A DNA stretch of 64,000 nt from Deinandra increscens subsp. villosa. Taxonomy: Eukaryota; Streptophyta; Magnoliopsida; Asterales; Asteraceae. The stretch spans positions 6,875,238-6,939,237 of the forward strand of contig JBCNJP010000017.1 in NCBI GenBank assembly GCA_039602395.1, written 5' to 3'. The notes under the pieces are model-generated. The model searched no databases. It was not told the origin of the DNA and saw only the letters and a list, made by a program, of their open reading frames with translations. Both the position numbers and the translations under genes were made by a program. Every line of letters begins with the position of its first letter. The first letter of the stretch is position 1. Shown in pieces: positions 21,976-34,868 of the stretch.

Positions 21976-24321
21976 TGTAACATCCCAATTTTTAATATGT
22001 GAAATTTCCATTAACGTCATGTTATTAAATAACATGAGAGAATAAAATCCCTAAGTTAGTAAGTTGTGCATATGTGAAAATTACGGATATATTATGTAAA
22101 TGAATGTTAAAAGCTAAAAATGGGTTAACTTTGTTAAATGAGGGCCAAAACTGTAATTACACTAAAGTGTAATAAACAAAAGAGGAGGAGAGGGGGCTGG
22201 GGACCGATGTCTCCTCCCTCCTCTGCGACTTCACCCTCTCAAACCCTCACACCCACTCGAAAGTTCTGCACAAGGAAGGCAAGGGCTGCGATTTTTACAT
22301 ATAAGCTTGGAATTAGAAGTGCTTAATCACCTACAATCATCTTTTGTGTGTCAAGTAAGTAAACCCCAAATCCTTTCATGTATAGGTGACGAAAATTGGG
22401 CTTGAAATCTAAAATTAATGAATGATGTTTACATTCTATGATATTAGGATCATGTATCTACTTGTAGGAACTTTGAATGAGGTGAAATTGATGGTCAAGT
22501 CATCTAGTTCACTAGATGAACCATCATGCTAGATAACTACCTAATTGAATCGTGAAATTAGTAGTGTAACTTGAATTCTTGTGTGAACATAATGAAATAT
22601 GGTGTATTGATGATGGGTTGGAGGTGATTCCACCTAAATCATGTAAAAAGGGGTAGTTTAGAATGCATAGGCCACAAAATACAAGTATGTATATGTGAAT
22701 GCACATTAGGTGTTTGTTAAAATGCCTAAGAGAACCATAATGCTTGTAAAATGACTAAATTGCTTAATATTGTGGTTGTATGCACATACTTGATATCATA
22801 TGCTATAAAAGAACCTATGTAGGTAGGAAAACCATGACGGGTATGCTTGCTTGCAAATATGTGTGAAATATGAATATGTGAATGATTGGAAAATCTATTA
22901 TAGATGATTGTGATTATTATAAAGGTCCTAACTTGGTTAGTTACCCGTTAGGTGATCAAGGGAACAACCAAGGTGCAGGTGGAAGCGGAGGCTCTAACTT
23001 ACGAGGTAATATCGTTTATGTTACAAGATATTTAGTTATGAACATGTGAATCCTTGACTAAACTTACTAATATATTAAGATATGGGTTCATTCGAATAGG
23101 TGACGAATGTTTCTAGGAACCATGAAGCCTTAAGGCTGGAAGGTCCACCAATTTAAGAAATTGGCCATGAATACTAATCGAAGGAATCAAGAAATGAACT
23201 AGTAAGTTGCAATGGGTGTAAATGGTGCGAAGGAACCATTACCATGTAACAGATACTTGATAATCATAAATGGTTGTAAAACCAGATTACCAAGGGGTAG
23301 AAACGACAAATGAATGAATTAGGTGTCACCAAAGCCATGAACCTATGATAACGGGTCAAACGGGTGGAATATTTCTAAAGAGATATAACATAACGTGTCA
23401 AATGCAAGACATTGATAAATTGGGTCACACATTATGGCTACATAACTTGGGTCTAGGTACCTTTAGCAAAAATGTTATGATAGTTGGCTAAGCATGATTG
23501 AGGTTTCAAAACCATTATGGTTAATTGCATAGATCTAATGCTATGCTAGATACTTGCATACATGGGAGTGGTTGCACTATGGGTAATTTAGGTCACTTCC
23601 TGGATCATAATGTGGTAATATGCTACAGTGAACTCTTTGGTGGGTTAAACGGGTTGGGTGAACCCGAAAGTTATTAACGTATCATGATCTTGACTAAGGT
23701 ATGTGTAATACCCATGATAACATGCTAAAAATGTGTTTTTTTGGGGTTTAGAATAATGAATATGAGCCTAAATTGGACCTGGAAACAAAAGGGTGAAACA
23801 GGGGAAAACTTAGTTAAAAATTTGGCTAAGTATGGGACATGCCGAAATTGCCCAGATCCCTGGAATCTTCGCTCCAAGCGTAGTGCTTGGAGCAGAGGTC
23901 GCTAGAAGCGATACGCGTGGAGCTCTAAGCGTGTAGCTTGGAGGAGGGTTTTCCCTAGGCGATATGCTCGGGGCTAAGGCTTAAGGTTTTAATGTTTTTC
24001 TTTCCTTATTGTAGTTATTGATACCATATATGCAATAGAAACTCATTATTGTAGGTGAGTAGTTTGCAGGTAAAGGGAAGGCTTAATGTATGCACGTCAA
24101 GCGGATAGAGAACCGATAACTCGAAGATGAAGTTTCCCGCTAAATGATTTTTGGTCATGGTGGATAATGTAAATGTTTGATAAACAAACTAATGTATCAC
24201 CAGACATAAAGTCGGTGTATTTTATAAATGTCAAACATGTTATTGTACAAAAAATTTCTGGGACCACCTTTTATGAAACTAAACATTATGTTTTGACATT
24301 AAAATGTATATGGGTGTTACA
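21976..24321. mobile_element. Solo LTR 3, nested upstream of copia relic 2
   Basis: 2346 bp starting TGTAACATCCC and ending GGGTGTTACA, so the terminal 7 bp form a perfect inverted repeat (TGTAACA/TGTTACA). Five-base direct duplications TGAAG lie at 21971-21975 and 24322-24326. No coding capacity, primer-binding site or partner LTR. A cluster of AAGCG(T/A) phrases occurs at 23875-23970. Probably a Ty3/gypsy chromovirus LTR by its TGTAACATCCC start; the family name is inference. Confidence 0.87.
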
Positions 24322-25041
24322 TGAAGCCCCTTCACTTTGCACCTGGAGGATGACTATATATTGGGGATCTAATTCTAGTTTTGAGATATGAAAAAGACTC
24401 AACTATTCTCCTCGAAAACTGGCTTCAAAGATAGAAAATTTTCCAGCTTTTTCCCAACCTCTTGCTCTCATTTTAGGATTAATTTCGGGTTCTAGGTTCA
24501 CTCTGGCAGTACATACTGCTCCGGCTGTTGTACCCTGGGAGATAGACGGGTTCACCTGGGTGGCCAGAAATCTAGTTTAGGGGACCTGTGTTGAACAAAA
24601 AGCCTCAGCCACCCTCTTCTTACTTCCTGTTCTACTTGCTCATTTCTGTTTATGTTTTCCGTATTGTAGTTCTCTTTAAATTCTGTTAGGATTTCCTGTG
24701 ATTGTAATCTATTTCATGTAATATTTTATTTCTGATTATGTAATTCGTATCATTTTACTAAAATGTTCAATTTTATGTGAACAGTGTTCCTACAATCTTA
24801 AAACAGACTTTTGCTTCTACACAGTTCTAAAAATTGGATTACAAAACATATTACTTTCTTTGGTTTTGAAAACTGTTTAGTTTTCTATCAAACTATTGTT
24901 ACTCAACTTTTATGTAAAGTTGGGCATAATTGTTGAACAATTTTAAATTGGATAATTTGATTTCAAGCTTTTGTGTAAAGCTTGGTTATCGGTTTTTTAA
25001 ACCATTCTTTTCTGACTATGATTTGTTAATCGTTTTAGAAA

Positions 25042-26279
25042 TGTCTACCACAGTGGTTAGTTCGTCCTTTCACCATAGGACCCCTTGTCTACACTATGAT
25101 GGGACCATTAGTTGGTACCCAAGCGGCTCAAACTGTTGCCAACCATGCTGAAAGACCAAAAAAAATTTCTGGTTTAAACTTCAAGAGATGGTAGCAAGTG
25201 ATGTTGTTTTATTTAACTACTCTGAATCTTGCACGATTTTTGACTGAATCACCCCCTGAATTTCCTGAAGCAAATGCGCACACTCAATTTGTGAGTACTC
25301 TTGAGGCATGGAAGCATTCTGAGTACTTGTGTTGATACTATGTGTTAAACGGTCTTGTTGATGCTTTGTAAAATGTGTACTGCAAAACAACAATTGCCAA
25401 AGAATTATGGGAGACGTTGGAGCGCAAGAACAAGAAGAAGATGCCCAGACAAAGAAGTTTGATGTCGCAAGGTTCTCGGATTATAGAATGGTTGATTCTA
25501 AAACCGTGATTAACCAAGTTCAAGAATTGCATGCCATACTTACTGACATTCTGCCTGAGGGAATGGTTATTGGTGAAACATTTCAAGTGGCTGCCATGCT
25601 TGACAAAATTGCCTCTAACTTGGGTGGACTTCGAAAATTACCTTAAGCATTAGCGAACGGACATGACTATGGAGGACCTTGTGGTTCGTTTTTGAATAGA
25701 AGAAGATAATAGGTTGGCACAAAAAGGAAGCCAAGTGGAGACCTATGCTAATGCCAATGTCCTCGATCATGATCAAACTTCTAGGGGCAACAAAAGACAC
25801 AAGCCCAAAAACAAAGGCAAAGCGAAGGTTGTCGACCTTGGTCCCAAGAAAGATGGTGTGAAGAAGAAAGTAGGCCTCTTCAAAGGGAAGTGCTACAACT
25901 ATGGTGAAACTAGTCACTGGGTTGATCAGTGCTAGGGTCCTAAAAAGGAGAAGGCTCATATGATGATCGATGATGATATGCATCTAGGGGCTATGTTCAC
26001 CGACCTTAGTGTTATGGTGGAGGAGGTCAACTTGGTGTTTAACAACCCTAAGGGGTGGTGGATCAACACTGGTGCTACCTGTCATGTCTTCCCTTAACAA
26101 GACTCTCTTTAATACGTTTAAGGAGTTGGTGGGAGATGAAAAGCTCTAAATGGGCAATGCTGCTACAACTGATATCAAAGGTGAAGAGAATATAATCCTG
26201 AAGTGGACTTCAGGGAAGGAGCTCACTTTGAGCAACGTGTTTTATGTTCCTGAACTGCGCAAGAGTCTTATGTCAGAAT
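25042..26279 (+). pseudogene. Copia 2 gag and protease remnant
   Basis: Gag is recognisable in pieces: LNFKRW-like and AWKHSEY-like sequence before 25400, then an open stretch at 25407-25646 with TKKFDVARFSDYRMVDSK and QVQELHAIL, typical of the plant copia Gag domain. A zinc knuckle at about 25890-25932 reads CYNYGETSHWVDQC, with the second cysteine lost, followed directly by TAG. The protease triad region reads WWINTGATCH, so the catalytic aspartate is asparagine. Several frameshifts separate these blocks. Non-functional. Confidence 0.8.
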
Positions 26280-26284
26280 AGTTG

Positions 26285-29200
26285 TGTCACATCCCAAAAC
26301 GTTTATTTATAGCGGAAGTCTTACGTGGCGAAGATTAAGAAAATAACCCATGGATTTAGTAGTTTTAAAGTAAGAAATATAATTATAAAAACAACATTTC
26401 ATTTCCAAAATTGGGTAGTTTAGTTACCCTTACATGTTGTTACAAAAGAGAGGGATGAATATTTCATCCCATATTCGGTCCCATATTACATTTCATAAAA
26501 CTACTACATCATAACGTAAAGCTGATAACACGTAACGCGATCACCATCATGCACCCAGATCCAGATCTCAACGCACCTCATTGTTCACCTGAAAAATATG
26601 TTTAGAGTAATATTGTCAACATAATGTTGAGTGAGCCCACTACCAAAAATTCTATGTTATCACTTCAAATAATTATCCAATTTATCTCAATTTTCAATAA
26701 TCATAATACTGATTAATAAAGAATAATATGGTTCGTAAACTAGCTAGGTTTACGAGTGTACGAACTAAATAACGAGCTCTAAGTCAATACTAGACCTTTG
26801 TTTGATAGTATTCCTCACCGTGTTTCGCGACCAGAGCGACTGATCAGTGAGTTGGTTGGTCATTCCTAGTAGATCTACTAATACTTCTCACGCTTCTTCT
26901 AATGACTTAGAAGGCAATAATACAAAATTCACTAAATTCCAAATTCAATATTAGGCCTAACTCATCTTGTTATGAGCTTGTGCCATTACTCATATCTAAT
27001 TCATACCCATAATATTCTAAATTTCATATTTCAATAATCAAACAAAATCCATCCCCAAAACATTAACAAAAGTTGCACATTATAGGGGGAAATTTAGTAG
27101 TGAACTCACCTTTGCCTTTTAAGGTTTGGTTTGATTTTTGTAGTGAAGATATTTGATGTCCTTTCTCCTAATTTATATCATAGTAAAATCAATAATAATG
27201 CCTCACTAATTACTTGTTATAAAGAACTAGTGAAAAATGACAATTTTGCCCTTTTTGATAATTCAAGGATAATGGTGAAGGAAGGGGTAATCTTGTCCAA
27301 TAATTTCCATCTAAGGCTAAATGAACTTATTAAACCTAAATTATATCTTCAAGAATTTATTTTGATTTATTTTTATACCTTTTTAATTTTTATGTCACAA
27401 GGGTCGTTTTTACGTCTTTTAGATGTCGGTTTTTGACCTAGTTCCCACTTAGACATCCATTAATCATTCCAAATAATTTTTATATGTTCTAAGGGTTTTG
27501 TAATCTGTTTTGATTCAGTTATCTACTGACCTATTTCATATTTTCCATTTAATTCATATTTTTCTTGATTTTTGAGTGTTTTAATGCCTAGTTTTGTCGT
27601 TTTCTTTATTTTTCACCATATTTTCTTACATGATTTTATTATTTTTATTTTACCTTATTAATCTACTGATCAAAATATACTTTTTATAATTTTTGCATTA
27701 ATTTATTATTTTTCTCCTATTTTTGAGTATTTTAATGCATTTTATGCATATTTATATCAAATAAAATACTTAAACTCTTAAATAAATTCCAAAATTTTTA
27801 TAAGAACTTTATGTTATGATAAAGTACTGTTTAAAATTATTTCAACAGTTTTATTTAAAATTTTCGGATTTTTCATTAATTTTTGCTTTATCACACTTTT
27901 CAACTTCATTTATTACACTAATTGTTCCAAAATCTTGCATTAAATGGTTCTACTTATAATTAGCATTTATTTTTCACTTTACTACAGATTTAATACACCT
28001 TTTTATATTTATTTTTCTGTTTTGAATTATTTCTCAAGTATTTGAATTTTTATTTTTCATATCTTCACATTATTATTCTTGTTTTTGAATGTTAACCACT
28101 CGTGTTTCCTCATGACCGTAATTTTTAACGGGATTACTATGAGAAATAGTCACGGGGTTGTTATGTGACGATTATTACCGACCATGTAGGCGTCTTTGAC
28201 GACCATGTAGGCGGAATTACTATAATCGAACACTTTATATATTATACATTCATACAAATAACAAGAATAATAATGACTTATGCATGATTAGATCCAAGCA
28301 TTATTAACTTATGTTTATTCATTTTATTCAAGATTTACAACTTATAACCATTTCTCTTGCATGTTTCATCAAAATCTTTGTTATCTTACTTGATTTCTTT
28401 TAAGATTTGAACATGCATGTCAAAGATTTCATCATCAAACATCAATACCATACATGTATCATCAAAAATCGTCATCATAGACCACCACACACATACCTAC
28501 GGCCGTAGGTATGTGGGGTTCTTTACCCACTCCCTTTTGTTGTTTATCATCCTCCTTTCACCATTTCAAGTGTAAAATCTTAATCTTTGAGTTTATTTTT
28601 GTAAAAAGTTAGGGTTTTTGCATGTTTCAAGCATAGAAGAGAAAGAAACAAGGTAGTGGAGATTACCTTGAAGCTTGAATGAGAAACCTTGATTAAACAC
28701 TTGAAATCCAAAGCTTTGATGTTCTTGATATCAAAAGAAAGGAGAAAGAAAAATTTTGAAGGGTGTGTGTGTGGGGGGGGGTTTCGGCCGAAAGCAAGGG
28801 GAGAGGGGGAGAGGGAGAGTTTTTGTGTTGGTGGAAGTGAAGAGTGAGGGTGGAGTGTTGGTTTTAAAACAAATGATGATGGTTATGTGTTCAAGACCAT
28901 CATCATTTCTTAACACTTGTCCCTTTACTACATAATCCACCTATCTCACACTTATATATATATATATATTTTTATAAATACTAATGTAAATGAAGTGAAA
29001 CCAGATATAAGTCTGATTATTTGTGATTCGCAGTATATTTTTCGTAACCAAATTGCTTAACTTCTTATATCTAAATTCACGAAATTTAATTACGCTCTGA
29101 ACCGTATAATTATTTTTCAGTTTTGTCACATTTGGTCCTTTGACCTAACGTTGTGACGTTCTGATACGGATCGGTTCCTGAATTCGCGTATTTTTGCAAT

Positions 29201-29389
29201 AAATTGGTAACCGACAAGATTTCCCTTTTTAGGAAATTTTCATGGAAACAATTAATTGTTTCCTAGTCAATATTTGTCGTTTACCTATTTCTTAATTAAA
29301 TATTCAAATATCTCATGTAATTTACAACTAAATTCTAAATTATTCCTAAATCCAATTTCTAATTTATCATTAAAGTGACGGGTGTCACA
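26285..29389. mobile_element. Solo LTR 2, nested in copia relic 2
   Basis: 3105 bp starting TGTCACATCCC and ending GGGTGTCACA, flanked by 5-bp duplications AGTTG at 26280-26284 and 29390-29394. Removing it joins the copia protease-integrase linker to its continuation (LLNKFGFRLLFES). No reading frames, primer-binding site or second LTR. Minor features inside are an AG/GT-rich run at 28740-28850 and an AT run at 28950-28970. Same terminal style as the other two solo LTRs but a different internal sequence. Confidence 0.87.
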
Positions 29390-29744
29390 AGTTGCTTAAT
29401 AAGTTTGGTTTCCGTTTGTTGTTTGAAAGTGATAAGTTTGTGTTGACCAAACGTGGTATGTTTGTTAGTAAGGGTTATGCCCAGAATGTTATGTTCAAAC
29501 TCAATGTAATGGTTGTTAAGAAAAACATGAATAACAATGCTTCCGCTTCTGCTTATTTGATTGAGTCCTCAAATGTTTGGCATGGTTGTCTTGGTCATGT
29601 AAATTTTAATTCAATTCATCGTTTGATTAAATTAAATCACATACCTACGCTTGTCATTAAGTCAAACTCAAAATGTAAAACTTGTGTTGAAGCCAAACAA
29701 ACAAGATCTTCGTTTAAATCAATAGAACGGAAAACCGAACCCTA
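29390..29744 (+). pseudogene. Copia 2 pre-integrase and integrase zinc module
   Basis: Frame open from the duplication AGTTG onward: LLNKFGFRLLFES, FVSKGYAQNVMFKLNV, then the GAG-pre-integrase/zinc module HGCLGHVNFNSIHRL...CKTCVEAKQTR. The element stops within the next few codons (KTEPY), where unrelated LINE sequence in the opposite direction begins. The catalytic integrase core is absent. Confidence 0.82.
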
Positions 29745-30136
29745 CCACCAGAACTCCTACTACATTCTTAGAACCGTGCATAGCCTCCATAACACGAGCC
29801 TAAAGGTCAATACCTTGAGCCTTAAAACAGTGCATCCACATTATGAAGGGAGCCAAGTTTGCCGCTTGAATTGACCCGATGCCAATCCTTCCTTGGTCTT
29901 TATCCGCCAACATCCTTCTCCATTTAACCTAAGATATTTTTTTTCCTCGACCCCTCTTCGGCCCAACAAAATTTCCTCCAAATACTTTCCATGGAATTTA
30001 GGATCTTAACTGCAGCCCAATACAAAGATAGGTGGTAAAAAAGGATGGCCCCCAATACCATCTTGATTAACATGATTATGCTACCAAAGGAAAGCATTTT
30101 ACCTTTCCATTTAATTAGACAGTCATTTAAATACAA
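29745..30136 (-). pseudogene. LINE reverse-transcriptase scrap
   Basis: On the minus strand the translation contains KWKGKMLSFGSIIMLIKMVL followed by ESIWRKFCWAEEGSRKKN. This matches the region after the reverse-transcriptase palm in plant L1 elements (compare LSLAGRLVLVKSVL in the LINE at 18834). It continues below 29924 with stops (GRIGIGSIQAANLAPF). It is only about 390 bp and dead; its join to copia 2 at 29745 has no visible duplication. Confidence 0.7.
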
Positions 30137-30600
30137 AAAGTAACTACAATAGAAACAATCAATTTTATATTTAACAAAATTCTTAAAATTAATTTTATTT
30201 TAGATACAAAATATATCTTTCTTTTAATAGTAATTTTTTTCAATACTTTCATTATGAGATCTATCTAGAAAGAAACACCTTATTACGGTATTCATAATAC
30301 CCACATTTTACTTTTTAAACTCCTCATATTTTTTCTGTCAATTCAGCGTCACATCATCACCCCACACTCTTCTTAACTTTTAATTTTAATACATTCCATT
30401 CACTTTTTCAACCGCTCACTTTATCTTTATTATTATTTTATTTAATTTAAATAAATTCAAAAAGTAAAGAAAGTAATTAAAAATTACTTTAAACTAAAAA
30501 AAAATACATTCCATAAAATAAAATAAGAAATTACATTTCATAAAATAAAATAACATCACATATACTAAAATAAAAATAATAAATTAATCATTATATATTG

Positions 30601-31779
30601 CTAAAAGTCTTGCTCGTATTTTTTGAGCAATCGTTTTTTCCTCCTCATCCAAGTTGTCGATCGATTTACCAACCACCTCTAAATTCCGACACATTTGCTC
30701 TCGCTCTTTTCGCACCTCTTCTCTTGCCATTCGCTCCTGTTCCTTTGCCTTGTGTTCCTAGAAACGTTTATGTAAGTGAAGCTTTTCGAATTGAATATCA
30801 TTGAACATATCGAACCTCTCCGCCAAACCACCACTTTTGAGAAGACTAGCCTTGTCGGGATAATCTTTTCCCTTTTTGTTTCCCCACGGGTCTTTGCATA
30901 TCCGCGGGGGGAGGGGGTGCTATCCGGGTGAATCCTCATCTTCTTCATCCAAGTTGACGTCTTTGAGATTGTATTGGGTAGCTCGTGCGTCTAAAGCACT
31001 CGTGCTATACTCGTTGGACTCGGACGTTTTGGTTCTTTTGGAGCTTTGGGGTTGAGCTTCGGCCCCGCTCGTCATTTTAACCGTTTTACGTTGCTTAGAG
31101 AGGTTGATGAAAATGTTGTTGAACTTTGTTATCTTCGGGTTTACATCTTGGCCCCATTTTGAGTTTAGTTGATGCCTCGTTCGCGTGTCGGGTTAAAGTC
31201 TCGTCTCTTTGTGCCACCTTTTGAAAATTGTCGTCCAAAAATGAAGATGGCATTGTGATTTTCCTAAAAAAAAATATGTAACGTTAGAAATTAAAAAAAG
31301 TTAGAAACTAGAAAAAAATATATAGTTGGAAACTTTAAAAATATAACGTTAGAAACTTTTAAAAAATACCTCTATTGGAGTCCTCAGAACAATCGATCCA
31401 ACATCTTGTTAATGAAAACTCTTGCTCTTGATCCCAAGGTATAGACGGTCGAGGACCACCTTGTTCTTGCAGGATTGGTTGAGAAGTTTGGCCTCTATTC
31501 TTTCCTTGAATTTTAGAAGGTTTTTTTTTTTGCTTTGGGATCGGGTTGGGTTTCCATGACCATTTCGACTTGTTCGGGTTGAGAATCGGGTGTGTAGTCG
31601 GTTCAGAGATAGGATGGTTGGTGGTTTTCTTGGCTCCAACCGTCTAGTTGTGGAGCCGCAAACATTGAAGACACTACAAAGAAAACATATCCACTTGGTT
31701 GAAACGGGTTTCGTTGAGAAGACGGTGTGGAAGGAGGTTGTTCGTTTGGGTTTGTTGTATTGTAGAAGTTGGAATTCAT
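30601..31779 (-). pseudogene. Harbinger Myb-like (NAM-associated) protein, broken
   Basis: On the minus strand a start at 31779 (MNSNFYNTTNPNEQ) leads to PWDQEQEFSLTRCWIDCSED, the SANT/Myb-like start of the plant Harbinger ORF1 family often annotated as glutathione S-transferase T3-like. A ~105-bp intron (about 31264-31368) is followed by DDNFQKVAQRD, then a frameshift or deletion, WGQDVNPKITKFNNIF, TSGAEAQPQSSKRTK, and a charged coiled-coil tail with a stop in the middle (HKRF*EHKAKEQERM). The same family is better preserved at 54744-56075. In related elements the Myb-like protein acts with a DDE transposase, which is absent here. Element ends are unclear; weak inverted similarity exists between about 30285 and 32115. 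Confidence 0.7.
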
Positions 31780-32332
31780 TTTTCAAAAGATTATATAGAG
31801 TGGTAGAGAGTAAGAGGATGAATTGGGTAGAAAATGATGTGAAAATGAGGTTGAAATTTGTGTTTATATAGATAAAAAATGTAATTTTTTTAAATGGTCA
31901 AAAGAGCCGTTGGTTGGTGGGTGGGACCCACACGAACGTTCAAATCCTTCCCTTTTCTTCCACGGGGGACGGTACCCACACCACCAATCACCGCAACTTC
32001 ACGCATCATATCGGTGGCATCGCGACCACACCGCGCCATGTCATGGCATGGTGCCACGAGTGCATTGGAAATAACCTTAATCACCCAACTAGAAGCCCTT
32101 TAGAGTATTCACAGTCCGTTCCCAATCCCCATCCCTATAATTTATATTTTTATCATTCATTTTTCTCTATCTTTAACTTACAACAATTAAATGATACTTT
32201 TTATACCATTATCATTACATTTTTTTTCTCTTTCAATCACAACAAAACCCCAAATTTTAAGAAATCATTTTTGTCCTCAAATATAGGGATGAACGGTAAA
32301 CTTTTAGGAAATCATCAGTTTTTCTTTCACTC

Positions 32333-33048
32333 ACATTGGTTTTGGTTTATAATTGAACTTAAATAAGGTAACATTACAACTTTCCCCCCTCACCTTCTAA
32401 ATATGTCTTTTCTTTCCTAGTACTTAAATAAGGTAACAATATTCCAACTTTAACCCCTCTAATCTTGACAATCTTCTAATCTTGAGGATTAGTTGAACCG
32501 GAAAACCTTTCGGGACCGGTTCGACCGGTCAGACCGGTTAGACCGGTCGGTTGAACCGGTTAGGGGATTTATATATATATTTTTATAAAAATGCTAATAA
32601 ACTTGTGCAACCCAACAAAAATAGTTAAAATACAATTATAATCCACTCAAAAATAATACCAAATAGGTATTTCACAAGAAAATATAAGTTTTAAACTTTA
32701 AAAAATAATAAAAAAATAACAATAAAGTTAAAAAAAATTCAAAAAAAAAAGTTTGTCAGAAAACCGGTTGAACCGGACCGGTTCAACCGGGAAAAACCGG
32801 AAAACCGCCCGGTTCAAAACGGTCCGGTTATGTCCAAAAAACCAGGGATTAAAAAACCGGTGAGAGGACCGGTTGGCGGTTGAACCGGTTGAACCGGACC
32901 GGTTCAACCGGTTTTTAAAACATTGGTTTTGGTTTATAATTGAACTTAAATAAGGTAACATTACAACTTTCACCCCTCACCTTCTAAATATGTCTTTTCT
33001 TTCCTAGTACTTAAATAAGGTAACAATATTCCAACTTTAACCCCTCTA
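32333..33048. repeat. 129-bp direct repeats flanking a CCGGTT-rich block
   Basis: 32333-32461 and 32920-33048 are the same 129 bp (ACATTGGTTTTGG... to ...AACCCCTCTA), with one difference that I noticed. The 458 bp between them (32462-32919) is packed with AACCGGTT/ACCGGTTCAACCGG phrases near both edges, with an AT-rich middle. This could be a small transposon plus a local duplication, or a miniature terminal-repeat element; ends are not TG...CA. Confidence 0.8.
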
Positions 33049-33054
33049 GCTTTC

Positions 33055-34183
33055 GTGTCGATGCCGTTGTTCCTTCCCTCATTCTATTGACTCAACCTTT
33101 GGAGTTTTATGTGTGTATGCGGAATGAGCTCGACGGACAATCTACCTATATTCCTTCGCTCGCTAGCATCCTTGAAAAACTAGGTCTCACACAACTAATG
33201 GTCTTTCAAACATATAGTATATATCATTTTCGGTTAAACCATATCCTTTGTATTTACCATCATTTCCTGATTCATTTGTTAATGATCCATATTATATTAC
33301 CACTTTATCGTTTATTTACATGAAAAAACATGTTAAATGCTAACATATGTCGTCGCTAGTGAACATATGTCGTTGCTAGTGATTCAACTTTTATAGTGTT
33401 TGAGAAATTATAGGTAGTATGCACATGAAAATTAGTTTAGATGGATTTTCCATCCTTAGTGTATTGGGAGATATTACCGGTTGAAATCTAGACCATCATG
33501 GTGTTGACTTCCATTTTCTATGACAAGATTTCATTTGTATTTTTTGTTTGTTAATGATTATATATATATAGATAGATGTATTATACTAATTTGGACTTTT
33601 AAGAACTTTTATCTTTGACTATTCTAAACAATAATTACACAAAATTCTAAAATAAAATATGAACTCATTTTTGGTTATTAAAATGTCTTCCCTTTTAAAA
33701 TTTACCATTGGAGCATTTGATGCCTATCTTTTCGATCTCTCTATCCCCACCCCACATCACACCACCCAAGCCCTCTCTCCCTCCCTCTTCTCTTCCTACC
33801 ACATAAATTGAAAAGCATAGTTCTTTCGGTTTCTCTCTCCTCCATTCAAAAGTTAAGTCCTAATGGATTGCTTTATCAACACCAAATTAATGTGTCAAAC
33901 TGAAAGGGTTTTGAGCACTATATATATGTGTGTTCCAATACAAATTTTGGGAGATTGTGAAAGTGATTCATGTTACAATCTTACTTTCAAAAAAAGTGAA
34001 GGTTGACACACACATACATATATAGATATATTATATATAATATATATATATAGAGAGAGAGAGAAGAGAGAGAGGGGAGAGATTTTTCTAAACAATTCTA
34101 GATAGATTTAAATTCATCTCCCCTTCCTATTGATACCTCACTTCCAACTCCCAACTCTCTTTATCAAGGGATTCACAAGAGAA
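33055..34183 (+). promoter_or_regulatory. Upstream region and 5' leader of the NPF gene
   Basis: No reading frame of note. TATATATATA-type sequence at 34019-34051 runs into an AG-rich tract (GAGAGAGAAGAGAGAG) at 34053-34083. The stretch from there to the ATG at 34184 is CT-rich and looks like a 5' untranslated leader. The transcription start cannot be placed from sequence alone. Confidence 0.4.
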
Positions 34184-34803
34184 ATGGTGAGTTCATCATC
34201 TCTTTCTTGGTCTTTAACAGTTATGACCATTGGCAAAGTAAAAAAGATTGACTTTTGTTAATCTTGAAGTTAATTGATTTCTTAGACCACTAATTAGGGT
34301 TTTTAATTTCTTGATTATATATGGCTTTCAGGAAGTGGAATCACAAGAACATGAGTCCAACACATGGGAAGGTTATGTGGATTGGAAGAAGAAACCTGCA
34401 ATCAAAGGCCACCATGGAGGCATGCTTGCTGCCTCCTTTGTCTTAGGTAAACTCAAAGTCAAGATCAAAACTTTTTTTCTATAGGGTTAATGTATCTTTC
34501 AAGTTTACAAATATCTGAAGTGGGAATTTGAAATCTTTGATTATTTTTTGGTCAAATCATGATGGGTTAGATTTGTTTGTTTAGTTGTGGAGGTGATGGA
34601 GAACTTGGCATATCTAGCAAATGCAAGCAACTTGGTGTTGTACTTGACAAAATTCATGCACTTTTCTCCTTCAAAAGCAGCAAATCATGTCACAGATTTC
34701 ATGGGGACTGCTTTCCTTCTTGCCCTTCTTGGTGGCTTCTTATCTGATGCTTTCTTTACCACCTATCAAATCTACATCATAAGTGCACTTGTTGAGTTCT
34801 TGG

Positions 34804-34868
<65 letters not shown>

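Larger units (their letters stand above)
24322..29744 (+). mobile_element. Ty1/copia relic 2, interrupted and truncated
   Basis: LTR/leader-like sequence (24322-25040, with TATATATTGGGG at about 24355-24366) precedes Gag, protease and the start of integrase, then the element ends abruptly near 29744. It is split by solo LTR 2. Solo LTR 3 lies in what looks like its 5' LTR. Many stops and frameshifts, and no reverse transcriptase, so this is older and more decayed than copia 1. Confidence 0.75.

Noticed and set aside
29392..29874. A stand-alone 160-residue gene
   Set aside because: It is copia integrase up to about 29744 and then runs by chance into antisense LINE sequence.
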